Source: Mytilus californianus (Eukaryota; Mollusca; Bivalvia; Mytilida; Mytilidae). Taken from it: a stretch of 64,000 bases of DNA. The position numbers were made by a program, and so were the translations under genes. Shown one piece after another: positions 11,847-21,927 of the stretch; position 1 is the first letter of the stretch; the number at the start of each line of letters is the position of its first letter. The notes under the pieces are model-generated. The model did not search any database, had not been told where the DNA came from, and worked only from the letters and a program-made list of their open reading frames with translations. Location: NCBI RefSeq assembly GCF_021869535.1, contig NW_026262712.1, forward strand, positions 66,434,100-66,498,099. The letters run 5' to 3'.

Positions 11847-14359
11847 CTAATACACCTACTTCATGTAATTGCAGTAATTCCGAATACATTTATGGACCCA
11901 TTTCCCATGTTATAACAGGAGATCTTAACATCGTTCAAGACCGAGAGTTAAAATCATTCCTCAGTAAAGGACCTAAATATCGTCCCCCGTCAATTATTAA
12001 TTGGAATGAGTGTCGTAATATCATCCACGACTCACTCCATACTTACTGTTTGAAATGGATAAAACGGGAAAAAGCTGACAAAAAATCTTTGGACTCTTTT
12101 TTTAAATCAGTAATGAACATAGTTGATATACGTCTTCAACATTTTAAAGAACATTTTACTCTTAACAATAACCACAATAAACCTATTTCTCGTATCAAAC
12201 ATAAACTAAAAGAACTAGCCAAGGAATTTGTTTTTGTCCCGGCCGATAAAGCTGCTAATAATATTATTATTGTTTGACGTAAATTTTACATTGCGGTTCT
12301 GAAAAGAGAAATCACCAATTAACCAATATTCCAACTGACTCCATTTTCAGAAAACGACATCTGTAACAAACATAAACTTTTAGCTACCGCTTTACAAGCA
12401 GAACCAAATACAATGAAAGTCCCAACTATGTATTGGCTTCCGAAGCTACACAAAACACCTTACAAATATAGATTCATTTCGTCTTCAAGCCATTGTTCCA
12501 CTACTAAATTGTCTATTCTTCTTACCAGTACACTTGGTACAATCAAAAACCTGATAATAAATTGTTCAAATAAGGCCTTCGAAAATAGTGGAATTAATTA
12601 CTTTTGGAGTGTCAAGAACTCGTTGGAAGTACTTGATAAATTGCATGCATATATTGGTGATTTTGAATCTGTTCAAAGTTTTGATTTTTCTACCCTATAT
12701 ACCACATTGCCTCACATTCTCATTAAGAAAAAATTCACACACCTAATTAAATGGGCATTTAAAAAGTCAGAATGTGAATATATATGTTCAAACTCTTTTA
12801 GGTCATTTTTTAGTAGCAATAAACAAAAAAACTATGTCAATTGAACATGCTTTGATACTATATATGCCCTTGAATTTTTACTAGATAACATTTTTGTTCG
12901 CTTTGGAGATTCCGTATATCGTCAGGTTATCCGAATTCCAGTGGGGACTAACTGTGCACCACTTATTGCGGACCTTTTTTTGTATTGCTATGAGTTACAA
13001 TTTATGACAAAAATCAGCAAAGACCCATCGAAACAACATCTGATACACAAATTTAATAATACTTTTAGATATTTGGATGATATTTTGGCTCTCAATAATG
13101 ACGACTTCAGTATGTATACTAAAGAAATTTATCCTGTTGAACTTACTTTAAATAAAGCTAATACTAACAATGACCACTGCCCTTTCCTCGATCTTGATAT
13201 CTATATCATTAACGGAAAGCTTAATACTAAAATATATGATAAAAGAGATTATTTTTCATTTCCTATCGTTAATTATCCATTTTTAGATGGTGACGTTCCC
13301 TTGTCACCATCTTACGGTGTTTATATATCTCAACTTGTACGATTCGCTCGATTATGTAACAATGTTTTAGATTTTAACGAGAGAAATTTATGTATTACTG
13401 AAAAATTATTACACCAGGGTTTTCGATATCACAAACTATTCAAAACATTCACTAAATTTTATCATCGGTATAAGGACATCATTCGTAAATATAGCTCAAC
13501 ATACAGACTTCTTATACGTTCAGGTATTTCACATCCAATTTTTTATGGAAATATTCTTTATAAAGCACAAAAATGTCAGTATTCACCTCTGAAGCTAACA
13601 AAACCTTTAAATAGACTTATTAAGAAGGGATATAGTTACGATACTGTTGTCAGGTCATTAAAGATTGCATATTTTGGCGTTAATATTGATTCACTTATAG
13701 GGTCTTTGCATCGGCACTAAACACATTTATTTAGAAACCAGTTGTTGGCATGACACGGGTTATGTTCTTCTCATATATGTTATGATGGTATGATACTAAA
13801 CCCCTAACGGGAAGGATTGTGCCTGATATTCATATGATGAAGACATAATCTTTCAAACAGTTTAATTGAAGTCTGGAGCTGGCATGTCAGTTAACTGCTA
13901 GTAGTCTGTTGTTATTTATGTATTATTGTCATTTTGTTTATTTTCTTTGGTTACATCTTCTGACATCAGACTCGGACTTCTCTTGAACTGAATTTTAATG
14001 TGCGTATTGTTATGCGTTTACTTTTCTACATTGGCTAGAGGTATAGGGGGAGGGTTGAGATCTCATAAACATGTTTAACCCCGCCGAATTTTTGGCCTGT
14101 CTCAAATCAGGTGCCTCTAGCCTTTGTCAGTCTTGTATTATTTTTAATTTTAGTTTCTTGTGTACAATTTGGAGTTTAGTATGGCGTTCATTATCACTGA
14201 ACTAGTATATATATTTGTTTAGGGGCCAGTTGAAGGACGCCTCCGGGTGCGGGAATTTCTCGCTGCATTGAAGACCTGTTGGTGACCTTCTGCTGTTGTC
14301 TGTTCTATGGTCGGGTTGTTGTCTCTTTGACACATTCCCCATTTCCATTCTCAATTTTA
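11847..14359 (+). mobile_element. Penelope-like element (family 1), 5'-truncated insertion
   Basis: A 2.5-kb insertion in repeat R, bounded by TTCAC at 11842-11846 and 14360-14364. It starts inside the ORF, lacking the N-terminal GIY-YIG part seen in the related copy at 44.9 kb. One frame then runs to the stop at 13718-13720, with only three premature stops (12275-12277 TGA, 12320-12322 TAA, 12842-12844 TGA) and no frameshift. RT blocks: GDLNIVQDRELKSFL, MYWLPKLHKTPYKYRF (12426-12475), QSFDFSTLYTTLPH, GTNCAPLIADLF (12944-12980), catalytic RYLDDI (13066-13085), YGVYISQLVRF, and a C-terminal block ending SLHRH. A 640-base 3' UTR follows. It shares a GGGGGAGGGTTG...TTTAACCCCGCC module with the dispersed repeats at 26.98, 43.58, 46.72, 47.9 and 60.8 kb. 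Reverse transcription with 5' truncation explains all of this. It looks fairly young. Confidence 0.9.
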
Positions 14360-14361
14360 TT

Positions 14362-14455
14362 CACATGTTTCCAAATAATGTTTTATCATTTCGGGATAAT
14401 AATAATGTGCTGTAACTTGCATATATATCATATATCAAAGTAAACACGCAGTTCA
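14362..14455 (+). repeat. Repeat R, second copy, right part
   Basis: Near-identical to 8594-8691 from TCACAT to CGCAGTT. It completes the split copy of repeat R. Confidence 0.85.
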
Positions 14456-15190
14456 TTGAAAATCTAAATACTAATATGAATTTTGTAGAGTTGATAAAAG
14501 CAAAAATGACAAAAGGACACAAGTTTGTAAAACCTTGATGTGCATTTCTTTAGATTTTGAACTAAGTATTTTAAACTATGGTTTCAAATGTTTAACGTGT
14601 CAGAGTGCACTCTGTCTTTCATCATGGTCATTCATGTCAGCGTTCTGAACGAAATAATTTGTTTTTAGTTATTCATAATTTACATTTAGTTAATTGTTTA
14701 TCATAAGCCAATTTTTTATTTCATTTTCACACATACTTTGCACCAATTTACAGTCGACGCATAATTGTATCGAGATAGGAACTGATTGCTTATGTAATAT
14801 TGAAAAATTAAGCTTATTATTCACGTTGCAAGAAATGGTCCGTCAGAGCAGCAGCAGTTATCGACAGTGTGTTTCAATTATATATCTTAATCATTTTTTT
14901 TTATTTGTGGAGTTTAACAATGCTTAGACGTTCGGGTAGGAATCGAGAGAATGGTGCCGTAAGAAGGATAGAGTGTATTGCTCCAGTGCCACAGAGGACT
15001 GTTTTGCGTCCTGGCAATAGTGGGTACGCACAATTCGACCGAAAATACAGTTGCATTCGTTTCACAGAGTTTGGAGATGGTACCTATGGCTAATGTAAAA
15101 TACCAGTCACTACAATAAGCCCTGCAACACAATCAGGTAATAGAAAGACATTTCAAATCCCATCTCAGTGCAGTTAAAACTCTGAACAGA
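14456..15190. other. No firm gene
   Basis: A plus-strand ORF at 14869-15093 encodes a basic peptide (MLRRSGRNRENGAVRR) in a locally GC-richer stretch, but it has no motif, splice signal or paralogue here. I leave it as unassigned. Confidence 0.3.
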
Positions 15191-15199
15191 CTTATAGTG

Positions 15200-15256
15200 T
15201 GTAACACTATACGCGAGTTTCGTCTACATAAGACTCACCAGTGACGCTCGAATCCA
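15200..15256 (-). ncRNA. Degenerate hammerhead-like core (retrozyme fragment)
   Basis: On the minus strand: GAGCGTCA, then CTGGTGA (15241-15235; expected CTGATGA, so A6 is G), a GTCTTATGTAGAC stem II, and GAAA (15221-15218). Only one core base departs from the hammerhead consensus. Flanking retrozyme sequence is nearly absent, so this is a solitary fragment of the family found at 52.2 and 63.6 kb. Confidence 0.5.
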
Positions 15257-16017
15257 CTGAATATTATTGCGGGTTGTTATTTTCGTAATTACAATGCATT
15301 TACTTTTTTGTGTTTGAACCATTTTTTTAAAAATTTACACACTGAGAATTAAAATAAAACACGCACTATTACAAATCAAATGTTGTGATTCAGCCCATTC
15401 TGAGGCTAGTTTGACATTTTTTCTGACCATACTTCCAATAAATTTTTTGTTATCTTCATTTCCATAATCTCACTGTAAAATTTCTATTCTATTGCCAAAA
15501 GATGGAGAATTTTGCAATACTGATGCAAATTATTTTATATTGGCATTTTATTTGAAAACACTGTCAGATTTTTTTTCATTCTTTTTTAGAAATTCAATGA
15601 TTTCGACAAGAATGTAAAGGGAAATCTTCAATGTGTAGCATATTATTTATATGCCATTAATAATAATTGGCTTAGTAATTTCCAGAAAGAGGCATTAAAA
15701 ATTCACTTTCTCAACAACAACAACAAAAATAAATAACTAACTTTTATCTAAAGTGGTGTTCATTCTTCATTAAGAAAAAAATACATTTCCTGTATTCCTA
15801 TATACATGTACAAATACCTAATGCTGAGATAATTTCAATTACTCTTAAATAGCAATATAATGGGGAATATACACATAAATCTATTGCAGAAAATGCTTAG
15901 GTAAGAGTTATGCAATTGTGTTGATTGTTTCAATCAAATTACTGATTATTGTATTAAACTTAAAAATACCTTAATTATTAACTTATGTCAGATGATTATG
16001 ATCCTATTTCTACAACT
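15257..16017. other. No recognisable gene
   Basis: AT-rich DNA. The motif ACACACTGAGAATT occurs near 15338 and again near 16708, without longer shared sequence that I can see. Confidence 0.4.
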
Positions 16018-16084
16018 ATTGAGGTCAAGATTTTGTGTATTCAGTTAGATGTGTAATAAACTGAATACAATTCTTGACCTCAAT
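16018..16084 (+). other. 67-nt near-perfect hairpin
   Basis: Two arms of about 26-29 bases (ATTGAGGTCAAGA..., and its complement ending TCTTGACCTCAAT) flank a loop of about 12 bases. A few extra bases in the left arm give a small bulge. The size and shape resemble a microRNA precursor, but a tiny palindromic remnant is equally possible. No conserved miRNA seed is recognised. Confidence 0.55.
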
Positions 16085-16775
16085 ACCTGTATGATTAACA
16101 ACTGTCATGTTATACTTATATTACTGTGGTCAATTAGAAGACTGCTTTTGAGTGGAGTTAAATCCAATTAATACTTACACCTTTGAATGTAATTGTTTGA
16201 AAATCGCGGCAGCTGTCCATCATACCTTGGTATCAATAATCTCATTTGCCTAATGCAAGAATGGGAATAATAGCATTTCAAAAAAGTGTGGGAATCAACT
16301 CTGATATCAATACACACATATTTAACCAAATTTTATTCAATAACTTACAGGAACATAAGAGACTGATAAATCACTTTCATTATTCTTATCAACTGCTTAA
16401 ATCTGATAAATCACATTTTCCACATTAATTAATAAATGGCAGTTTAATATAAATTTGATTTACAAACAAACTATATGCAACTGTGTATATTTAAATAAAA
16501 GAAGTTGTTCGCCCGACCTTTTCTTAAATTAAGGACAAATAACATATTAAAAGTTGGCAGTTGATGATTAAAATGGTGTATAAAGTTTCTGCAAATCATA
16601 GAAACACATAATAATTTTCATAACATGTCTTGAACTTAGATTTTGCACCATCTCCAAATCCAGATTGATAACATATATCCAGCATGGCTGAATCAAAAAT
16701 GAAGACACAGACACACTGAGAATTGAAAATTTAACACTGAGATTTCCAAAAGACACACTGAGATGAAATAAACAA
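16085..16775. other. No recognisable gene
   Basis: AT-rich DNA holding short ORFs only, and a few ACACTGAGA motifs around 16707-16762. Confidence 0.4.
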
Positions 16776-17520
16776 TTTTAGAGTGGTTTGTTATAAATCA
16801 TGTCAGCATCGAAGTACTGACTGCTGAGCTGATGATACCCTCGGGGACTGATAGTCCACTAGCAGAGGTATCAACCCAGGACTGTAAAAAATGAAAACAA
16901 CAAGTTATTAATTTCATGCGTCCAAAACACTTATCTAGATTTACTTTCATCAAGAACGCTCATAGCCGAATATTTGAAAGCCGCGTAAGTATAAGAATCG
17001 AAACAGTTGAAGAGCTATATAACCAAACAGTACCTCAAAATAGCCAAATTTATCTAAGGTCAATTTTTTCCTGAGGGAGTTGAAACCTCAGTTTCTATAT
17101 AATTAAAAAACTATTAACGGACAATTTTAGAAAGGTTTACCATTAATCAAGTCAGTACCGAAGTACTGACTGCTGAGCTGATGATACCCTCGGGGACTGA
17201 TAATCATCCTGCAAAGGTAACGACCCAGTGCTGTAAAAAATGAAAGCAAAACGTTATTAATTTCATGCGTTCGAAGCGCTTTTCTGGATTTACATTCATC
17301 AGGAACGCTCAAAGCCAAATATTTGAAAGCCGAGGATGTCTAAGAACCGAAACAGTTTAAGAGCTATATAACCAAAAAGCACCTCAAAATAACCAAATCC
17401 ACCAAAGGTCAACTTTGCCTTCGGGAGTTGAAACCTTAGTTTCTTTATGATTACAATTTTTATAAAAGGACACTATAAGAAAGGTTTGTTATTAATCATG
17501 TCACTACCGAAGTACAGTCT
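16776..17520 (+). repeat. Tandem 349-bp retrozyme-like repeat (2+ units)
   Basis: The landmark GAAGTAC recurs at 16811, 17160 and 17509, exactly 349 bases apart, so two full units and the start of a third are present. On the plus strand each full unit has CTGATGA (16829-16835; 17178-17184), a short TACCCTCGGGGA hairpin, then CTGATA where a hammerhead would have CGAAA. On the minus strand the second unit has CTGATGA (17302-17296) followed 11 bases later by GAAA (17284-17281); the first unit is mutated there. Monomers of this size repeated in tandem and carrying hammerhead motifs are the hallmark of retrozymes, non-autonomous circular-RNA retroelements thought to be moved by Penelope-like machinery (established for plants and metazoans). 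Local copies look degenerate. The ORF at 17127-17318 is an artefact of this repeat. Confidence 0.7.
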
Positions 17521-17789
17521 CAGCACAAAATGGAAATAAAGTCGCCAGCAAGTTAATATATTAATTTATTTTATAGATATGCACTTTATGATGTAACAAT
17601 TATCGATCAGAGATTAATGCAAAAAAATATTCAAGTGCGACCGATGCACATGTAAGTCGCCATCGCTGAATTAGAGGATTCTTTGTTTCGTTTTCAGGTG
17701 ATGAGTTTTGACCTCAGCAGAAGAAAAACACGTCACCAGACATTCCTTCGGAATTCATTTAAATCATTTTGAATTATGCCAAGATAATT

Positions 17790-17846
17790 AGTTATCAAAG
17801 GTACCAGGCTTTTAATTTGATACGGCAGACGCACGTTACGTCTACA
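17790..17846 (-). repeat. Retrozyme-like fragment cut by the Harbinger end
   Basis: Carries a GTACCAGG..TTAATTTGATAC block and half of a hammerhead-like element (GTAGAC then GTAA on the minus strand). It breaks off at the TAA (17847-17849) where the Harbinger element begins. Confidence 0.5.
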
Positions 17847-18251
17847 TAATACCGGCGTCACACATCAGCGTATAGCACCGACGTACGCCGGGCGTGGTCA
17901 AAACCATGTACGCTGCCAATACGCTAGTAATGTTGGACGCATTCAACTTGTCAATCATATCTGTATCGTGTACACAACGAGCTTTAAGCGTGTTTAGGGC
18001 GTACGAGAAGCGTACATAAGCGTTTATCGGGCGTTCAAGTAACGTATGTCTGGCGTTTGTCTAACGTAGATGAAATGCACGCTACGAAGGAAAAACGTCC
18101 CTTGAACGTATTTGAGGCGCGTCCCGGTCGTACCTGGGACGATTATCCGTGCTTTCGGCGTGTCTGGGACATGTAATTATGGGGTGTTTATACTACTTCT
18201 GGATACACATGGTCTTGTGTTCCCACCGTTTTCATAGCAATTCATTTCGAA

Positions 18252-18735
18252 ATGCCACACAAAGGAAGAGGCAGAGGTAAATCAGTTCTTGGTCGTGGCC
18301 TGGGCCGTGGGATGATGAGAACGTCGGAAACAAGAAAGGGAGTGCAAGGAGAAAATACTGGGAACCAGATTCAAGACGTCAGTCTACCAAGTCTTCCAAG
18401 TTCAATTCGTCCTGTTCGTCCAGAAAACGTACTAAGTGGTCCCAACAGTCCTGATAACCCATCTGTTATTCAGGAAAACCAAAAGTCATCCGGAACTGAC
18501 AATGAAAATGATGAAGACCCTCCAGTACAAACAGTTGTTAAATCTGGAAAACCGAAACCGAAACCACGCGCAGAGAAGCAATATTGCAGTATCAAGGATC
18601 CTGATGTGGAAAATGATCGTGTTACATGGTATAGAGATAACCCATTCTTATTGGACATGAAACATGTCGACATGTAGACAAAAAACAGAATATCCTTGTT
18701 ACCAAGGCAGCTGAACTTGGATTAAACAGTGAGTT
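18252..18735 (+). pseudogene. Harbinger accessory protein ORF (MADF/Myb-type), frameshifted
   Basis: ATG at 18252 opens 141 codons. A basic, Gly/Arg-rich start (MPHKGRGRGKSVLGRGLGRG) is followed by a Ser/Pro-rich linker and then VTWYRDNPFLLDMKHVD. That last block resembles the start of MADF/trihelix DNA-binding domains, the usual second protein of Harbinger elements, which recruits transposase to DNA. The frame stops at 18675-18677 because an imperfect 8-base duplication (GTCGACAT / GTAGAC) shifts it. The continuation DKKQNILVTKAAELGLN is readable in another frame at about 18677-18728. It meets a possible donor, A|GTGAGT, near 18729. The remaining domain is not seen. The shift makes this copy non-functional. 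Confidence 0.55.
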
Positions 18736-18770
18736 GTTTTTCTAATTCACTTAACTATAGAAAAAGTAAA

Positions 18771-18980
18771 TACTGTAAATTCAGAAATTATTGCGATGTT
18801 TTTATTATTGCGAAAAATGCGATGGGATTATAATCGCAATAATCTAAACTCGCATTTTGAAATTTTTTATATGAATTAAACAGGATTTTTCTCAATATCG
18901 CAAAGATTAAAATCGCATTTTAGTCTCAAATGACAAAATCGCAATAATAAAAGCACGCAATAATTTCTGAATTTACAGTA
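18771..18980. mobile_element. 210-bp MITE with perfect 25-bp terminal inverted repeats
   Basis: Starts TACTGTAAATTCAGAAATTA and ends with its exact complement; the terminal match extends over 25 bases, to the inner TTGCG. Inside are several sub-repeats of ATTGCGA-like words. The outermost TA on each side fits a TA target duplication, as in Tc1/mariner-type MITEs. No coding capacity. Confidence 0.85.
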
Positions 18981-19124
18981 TCCTAATTAATATTAGATAT
19001 AATTTTAGATATAACAAGTTGATTTGATTTATCTATTATAAATGATTACTTTAAAGAGGAAATCGATTAAAATCCAATTCAACGACACCCTTTTTACACG
19101 AAGGACATTTTAAAAATATCTTAC

Positions 19125-19511
19125 CTCCAACATCTGCCCATATAAACTTGTAATCACCATCAATTAAAGCTAGCATGACTATGGAGAAGAATCGCTTAAA
19201 GTTGTAGTATAATGAGCCTGAACGAGTCGGTTTCTTTATGGCAATATGCTTTCCATCCAGCGCTCCACAGCAATGTGGAAAATGCCATCTGCGCATAAAT
19301 TGATCAGCAATTGCTTTCCATTCCTCTGGATCATTTGGAGGAGTCATGACCTCATCTGTATATTTATCAATAATTGCACTGCATACTTTCCTAACAACTA
19401 CAGACAAGGTGTTACCAGGAACTCTCCAGGAAAATTTCATATCGGCATAGGTCGACCCAGCAGCAAGTTGGCGAATAGTTGCGCATAGTTTTAACACAGA
19501 CTCTAGCGGTT
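19125..19511 (-). CDS. Harbinger transposase, DDE domain exon
   Basis: Encodes the core of an HARBI1-like (DDE_Tnp_4) transposase: LKLCATIRQLAAGSTYADMK, EVMTPPNDPEEWKAIADQF, HCCGALDGKHIAIKKP (first catalytic Asp), SGSLYYNFKRFFSIVMLALI, DYKFIWADVGG (second Asp). The 3' end is a clear donor (GGAG|GTAAGA, exon end 19125). The 5' end fits an AG acceptor before 19511, which joins in phase with the exon ending at 21312. The C-terminal exon with the final acidic residue is not recognised downstream, so the catalytic triad is incomplete in this copy. Codon frame is otherwise undamaged. Confidence 0.75.
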
Positions 19512-20237
19512 CTCTTTGAATATACAAAACGGAACAGTTACACTTAAAATTATAATTGTTTACATTCAATGTATAATACCATTTTATTTTATTTACTTTT
19601 CTAGATTCAATATTGTGTACTTGGTAACTTACAGCTTACAATTTCTTATTGATAAGTCTACCTCATATCTTGACTTACATCTAGAAATTGACAATGAGGG
19701 TCGGTTGAAAACAAGACTTTACGACAAAAGAGAAATTTTCACTTGTGAACTTTCTATTTCTATGTAGCAACATTCCAGCAGCGCCTGCATGCGGAGTATA
19801 TATCTCTCAATTGATACGATATTCCCGGGCTTGTATTTCCTACCATGATTTCCTTGATAGAGGGTTGCTGCTCACAAGGAAGCTATTAAACCAAGAGTTC
19901 TAAATGGTGAAGTTGAAATCATCCCTTCGTAAATTTTACGGACGCCATCACGAGTTGGTTGACCGTTATAGAATATCCATTTCACAGATGATAGCGGATA
20001 TGTTCCTTATGTCGTAACTACAATCCCGTTCCATTTCACGAATGTGACCTACCGAATTAGACTTATTACCGGGTTTGTACTAACATGAGCAACACGACGG
20101 GTGCCACATGTGGAGCAGGATCTGCTTACCCTTCCGGAGCACCTGAGATCACCACCAGTTTTTGGTGGGGTTCGTGTTGTTAAGTCTTTTTTTTTTATGT
20201 CCCCGCGACAAAATGTCGGAGGCATATTAATTTACCC

Positions 20238-20284
20238 CTGTCCGTCCGTCTGTCCGTTTGTCCGTCTGTCCGTCCGTCCGTCTG
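20238..20284 (+). repeat. (GTCC/GTCT) microsatellite
   Basis: About eleven 4-base units of TGTCCGTC type with occasional variants. Confidence 0.9.
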
Positions 20285-21031
20285 GATAAGGATACATTGT
20301 TTGTCCGGCTATCTTCTCCTACAGTTTTGGAGGTACAACTTTAATATTTTGTAGGATGTTCATACACAAAATGAAGGTGTGCATGGCAACAGGATTTTGA
20401 TTTTTTTCAAATATTCTGAAAATGACAGGTAGTTGGACTTAGTCATTTTTTTGTTACTTGCTGCATGAAGAGATCATGATTTGTCCGGCTATCTTTTCCT
20501 ACAGTTTTGGAGGTAAAGCTTTAATATTTTGTTGGATGTTCAAACACATAATGAAGGTGTGCATGGCAACAAGATTTTGATTTTTTTCAAATATTCTGAA
20601 AAATGACAGGTAGTTGGACTTAGTCATTTTTTTGTTACTAGCTGCATGAAGAGATTATAATTTGTCCGGCTTTCTCCTCCTACAGTTTTAGAGGTAAAGC
20701 TTTAATATTTTGTAGGATGTTCAAACACATAATGGAGGTGTGCGAGGCCACAGGATTTTGAATTTTTTTTTCAAATATTCTAAAAATGAAAGGTAGTTGG
20801 ACTTAGTCATTTTTGGTACAAGCTGCATAAAGAGATCATTGTTTGTCAGACTTTCTCCTCCTACAGTTACATCATCATACACAGTGTTAAATTTATAATT
20901 TCCTATGGTCAGGCGGGGGCATCATTTGTGTCTTACATACTGTGTAACAATTTCAAGTTGTATGCCAACATCACTGTTTGTCAAATCTAGAATATGTGGA
21001 ACTATACCCATGCATGTGGCAGAGCAGAAAA

Positions 21032-21056
21032 GGGGGAGGGGGGGGGGGGGGGGGGG
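21032..21056 (+). repeat. Long G homopolymer run
   Basis: Five Gs, an A, then 19 consecutive Gs. Length is likely polymorphic or prone to sequencing error. Confidence 0.9.
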
Positions 21057-21311
21057 CATTGTCCATATCTAGTTCTATGTTGTTTTTTGTGTACTATTGT
21101 TTGTCTGTTTGTCTTTTCTTTTATAGCCATGGCGTTGTCTGTTTATTTTCGATTTATGAGTTTGTATGTCCCTCTGGTATATTTCGCCCCTCTTTTAAGG
21201 ACGTGACTCAATTATCAGACAGTCGGACGCTACTATTGCGTACTGATTATTTCACTGTATTCGTAATGACAGAAAACGGCAATTTGTTGAAGCCATAACA
21301 AAAAAACCTAC

Positions 21312-21624
21312 CGGAACCATGTATATTGTTTGGAAACCCTATGTTGATCCTCTGAAGAACTTCATCGTACATTTCTACGGGCATTCTCATAAAATTCCTG
21401 AAACTGCTCTGATCTTCTTTTCTAAGTTGAACTAATAGTTGGTCATACATTCCGAACTGCTTTCTCCGTGATACCCACGGCTGCTGCCATAGACGTCTTC
21501 GCTGACGTCTTCGGTGCCTTCTAATGCCTTGGAAGAATTGGTGCATGTTAAGGTGAATTTGGTCTACATGTTGTGGAGCCATGGCTAGAAGATATGCCCT
21601 CCTGATTCTCTCCAAGCAATCCAT
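21312..21624 (-). CDS. Harbinger transposase, N-terminal exon
   Basis: ATG at 21622-21624 opens MDCLERIRRAYLLAMAPQHV, followed by an Arg-rich stretch, WVSRRKQFGMYDQLLVQLRK, and FRNFMRMPVEMYDEVLQRIN. The WV.RR..FG.Y..L and F.NF.RMP...FDELL patterns are the conserved N-terminus of PIF/Harbinger transposases. It ends GGTTCCG|GTAGGT (exon end 21312). Joining to 19511 keeps the frame. The resulting intron is 1.8 kb only because of the Penelope-like and tandem-repeat guests. Two TATAAAA boxes on the minus strand (21668-21674 and about 21658-21664), 35-50 bases upstream of the ATG, are plausible promoter elements. Confidence 0.75.
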
Positions 21625-21654
21625 TGTAGCAAGTGCCAAACTGAACACTGCCCA

Positions 21655-21676
21655 ACCTTTTATATCATTTTATACA
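21655..21676 (-). promoter_or_regulatory. TATA boxes upstream of transposase exon 1
   Basis: Two TATAAAA motifs on the minus strand within about 20 bases, 35-50 bases before the transposase ATG. Confidence 0.4.
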
Positions 21677-21927
21677 TGCACTTGGCTATGCAAATTCACG
21701 GATTTATGCCACTATAAATGTCAGAGCAAGTTTCGTTGAATATCAGAATACGTTTTTGATACGCCACGGGTGCGTTTGAGCGCTGAAACTACGCCAGGCG
21801 TCTGTTACAAACACGCCCCGTAAACGTGTCTCAAACTTACCTGTAGCGTTTTTCAAATCTCTTCTAACGTATGTATTACGTGCGTGTTGCGAACAGGTAT
21901 CCGCTTGACAAACGCTAGAGCTAGATG

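Larger units (their letters stand above)
20189..21065 (+). mobile_element. Insert with about 180-bp tandem repeats
   Basis: Splits the Penelope-like 3' UTR: the flanks join as AAGTCTTT|TAGTTCTATG, which is continuous in the copy at 52.1 kb. The insert begins with a CCGCGACAAAATGTCGGAGG hairpin and a GTCC-type microsatellite (about 20238-20284). Then come three and a half units of 180-181 bases, marked by TTTGTCCGGCT-like starts at 20300, 20480, 20661 and 20842. It ends in a G-run. The element type is unknown; the organisation (hairpin start, internal minisatellite) is compatible with a non-autonomous DNA element. Confidence 0.75.
19652..21198 (+). mobile_element. Penelope-like element (family 2) fragment in the Harbinger intron
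   Basis: Starts within the RT (SYLDLHLEIDNEGRLKTRLY) and continues through the YGVYISQLIRYS-type and RKFYGRHHELVDRY blocks, with shifts, to the 3' UTR (about 20075-20188). It then breaks off and resumes at about 21066, ending near 21198. Its uninterrupted homologue is at 51.5-52.2 kb. It lies wholly between transposase exons 1 and 2. Strongly 5'-truncated, as expected for target-primed insertion. Confidence 0.8.

Noticed and set aside
20300-20860. CRISPR-like array
   Set aside because: Units of 180 bases are similar throughout, without repeat/spacer alternation, in a eukaryotic transposon context.
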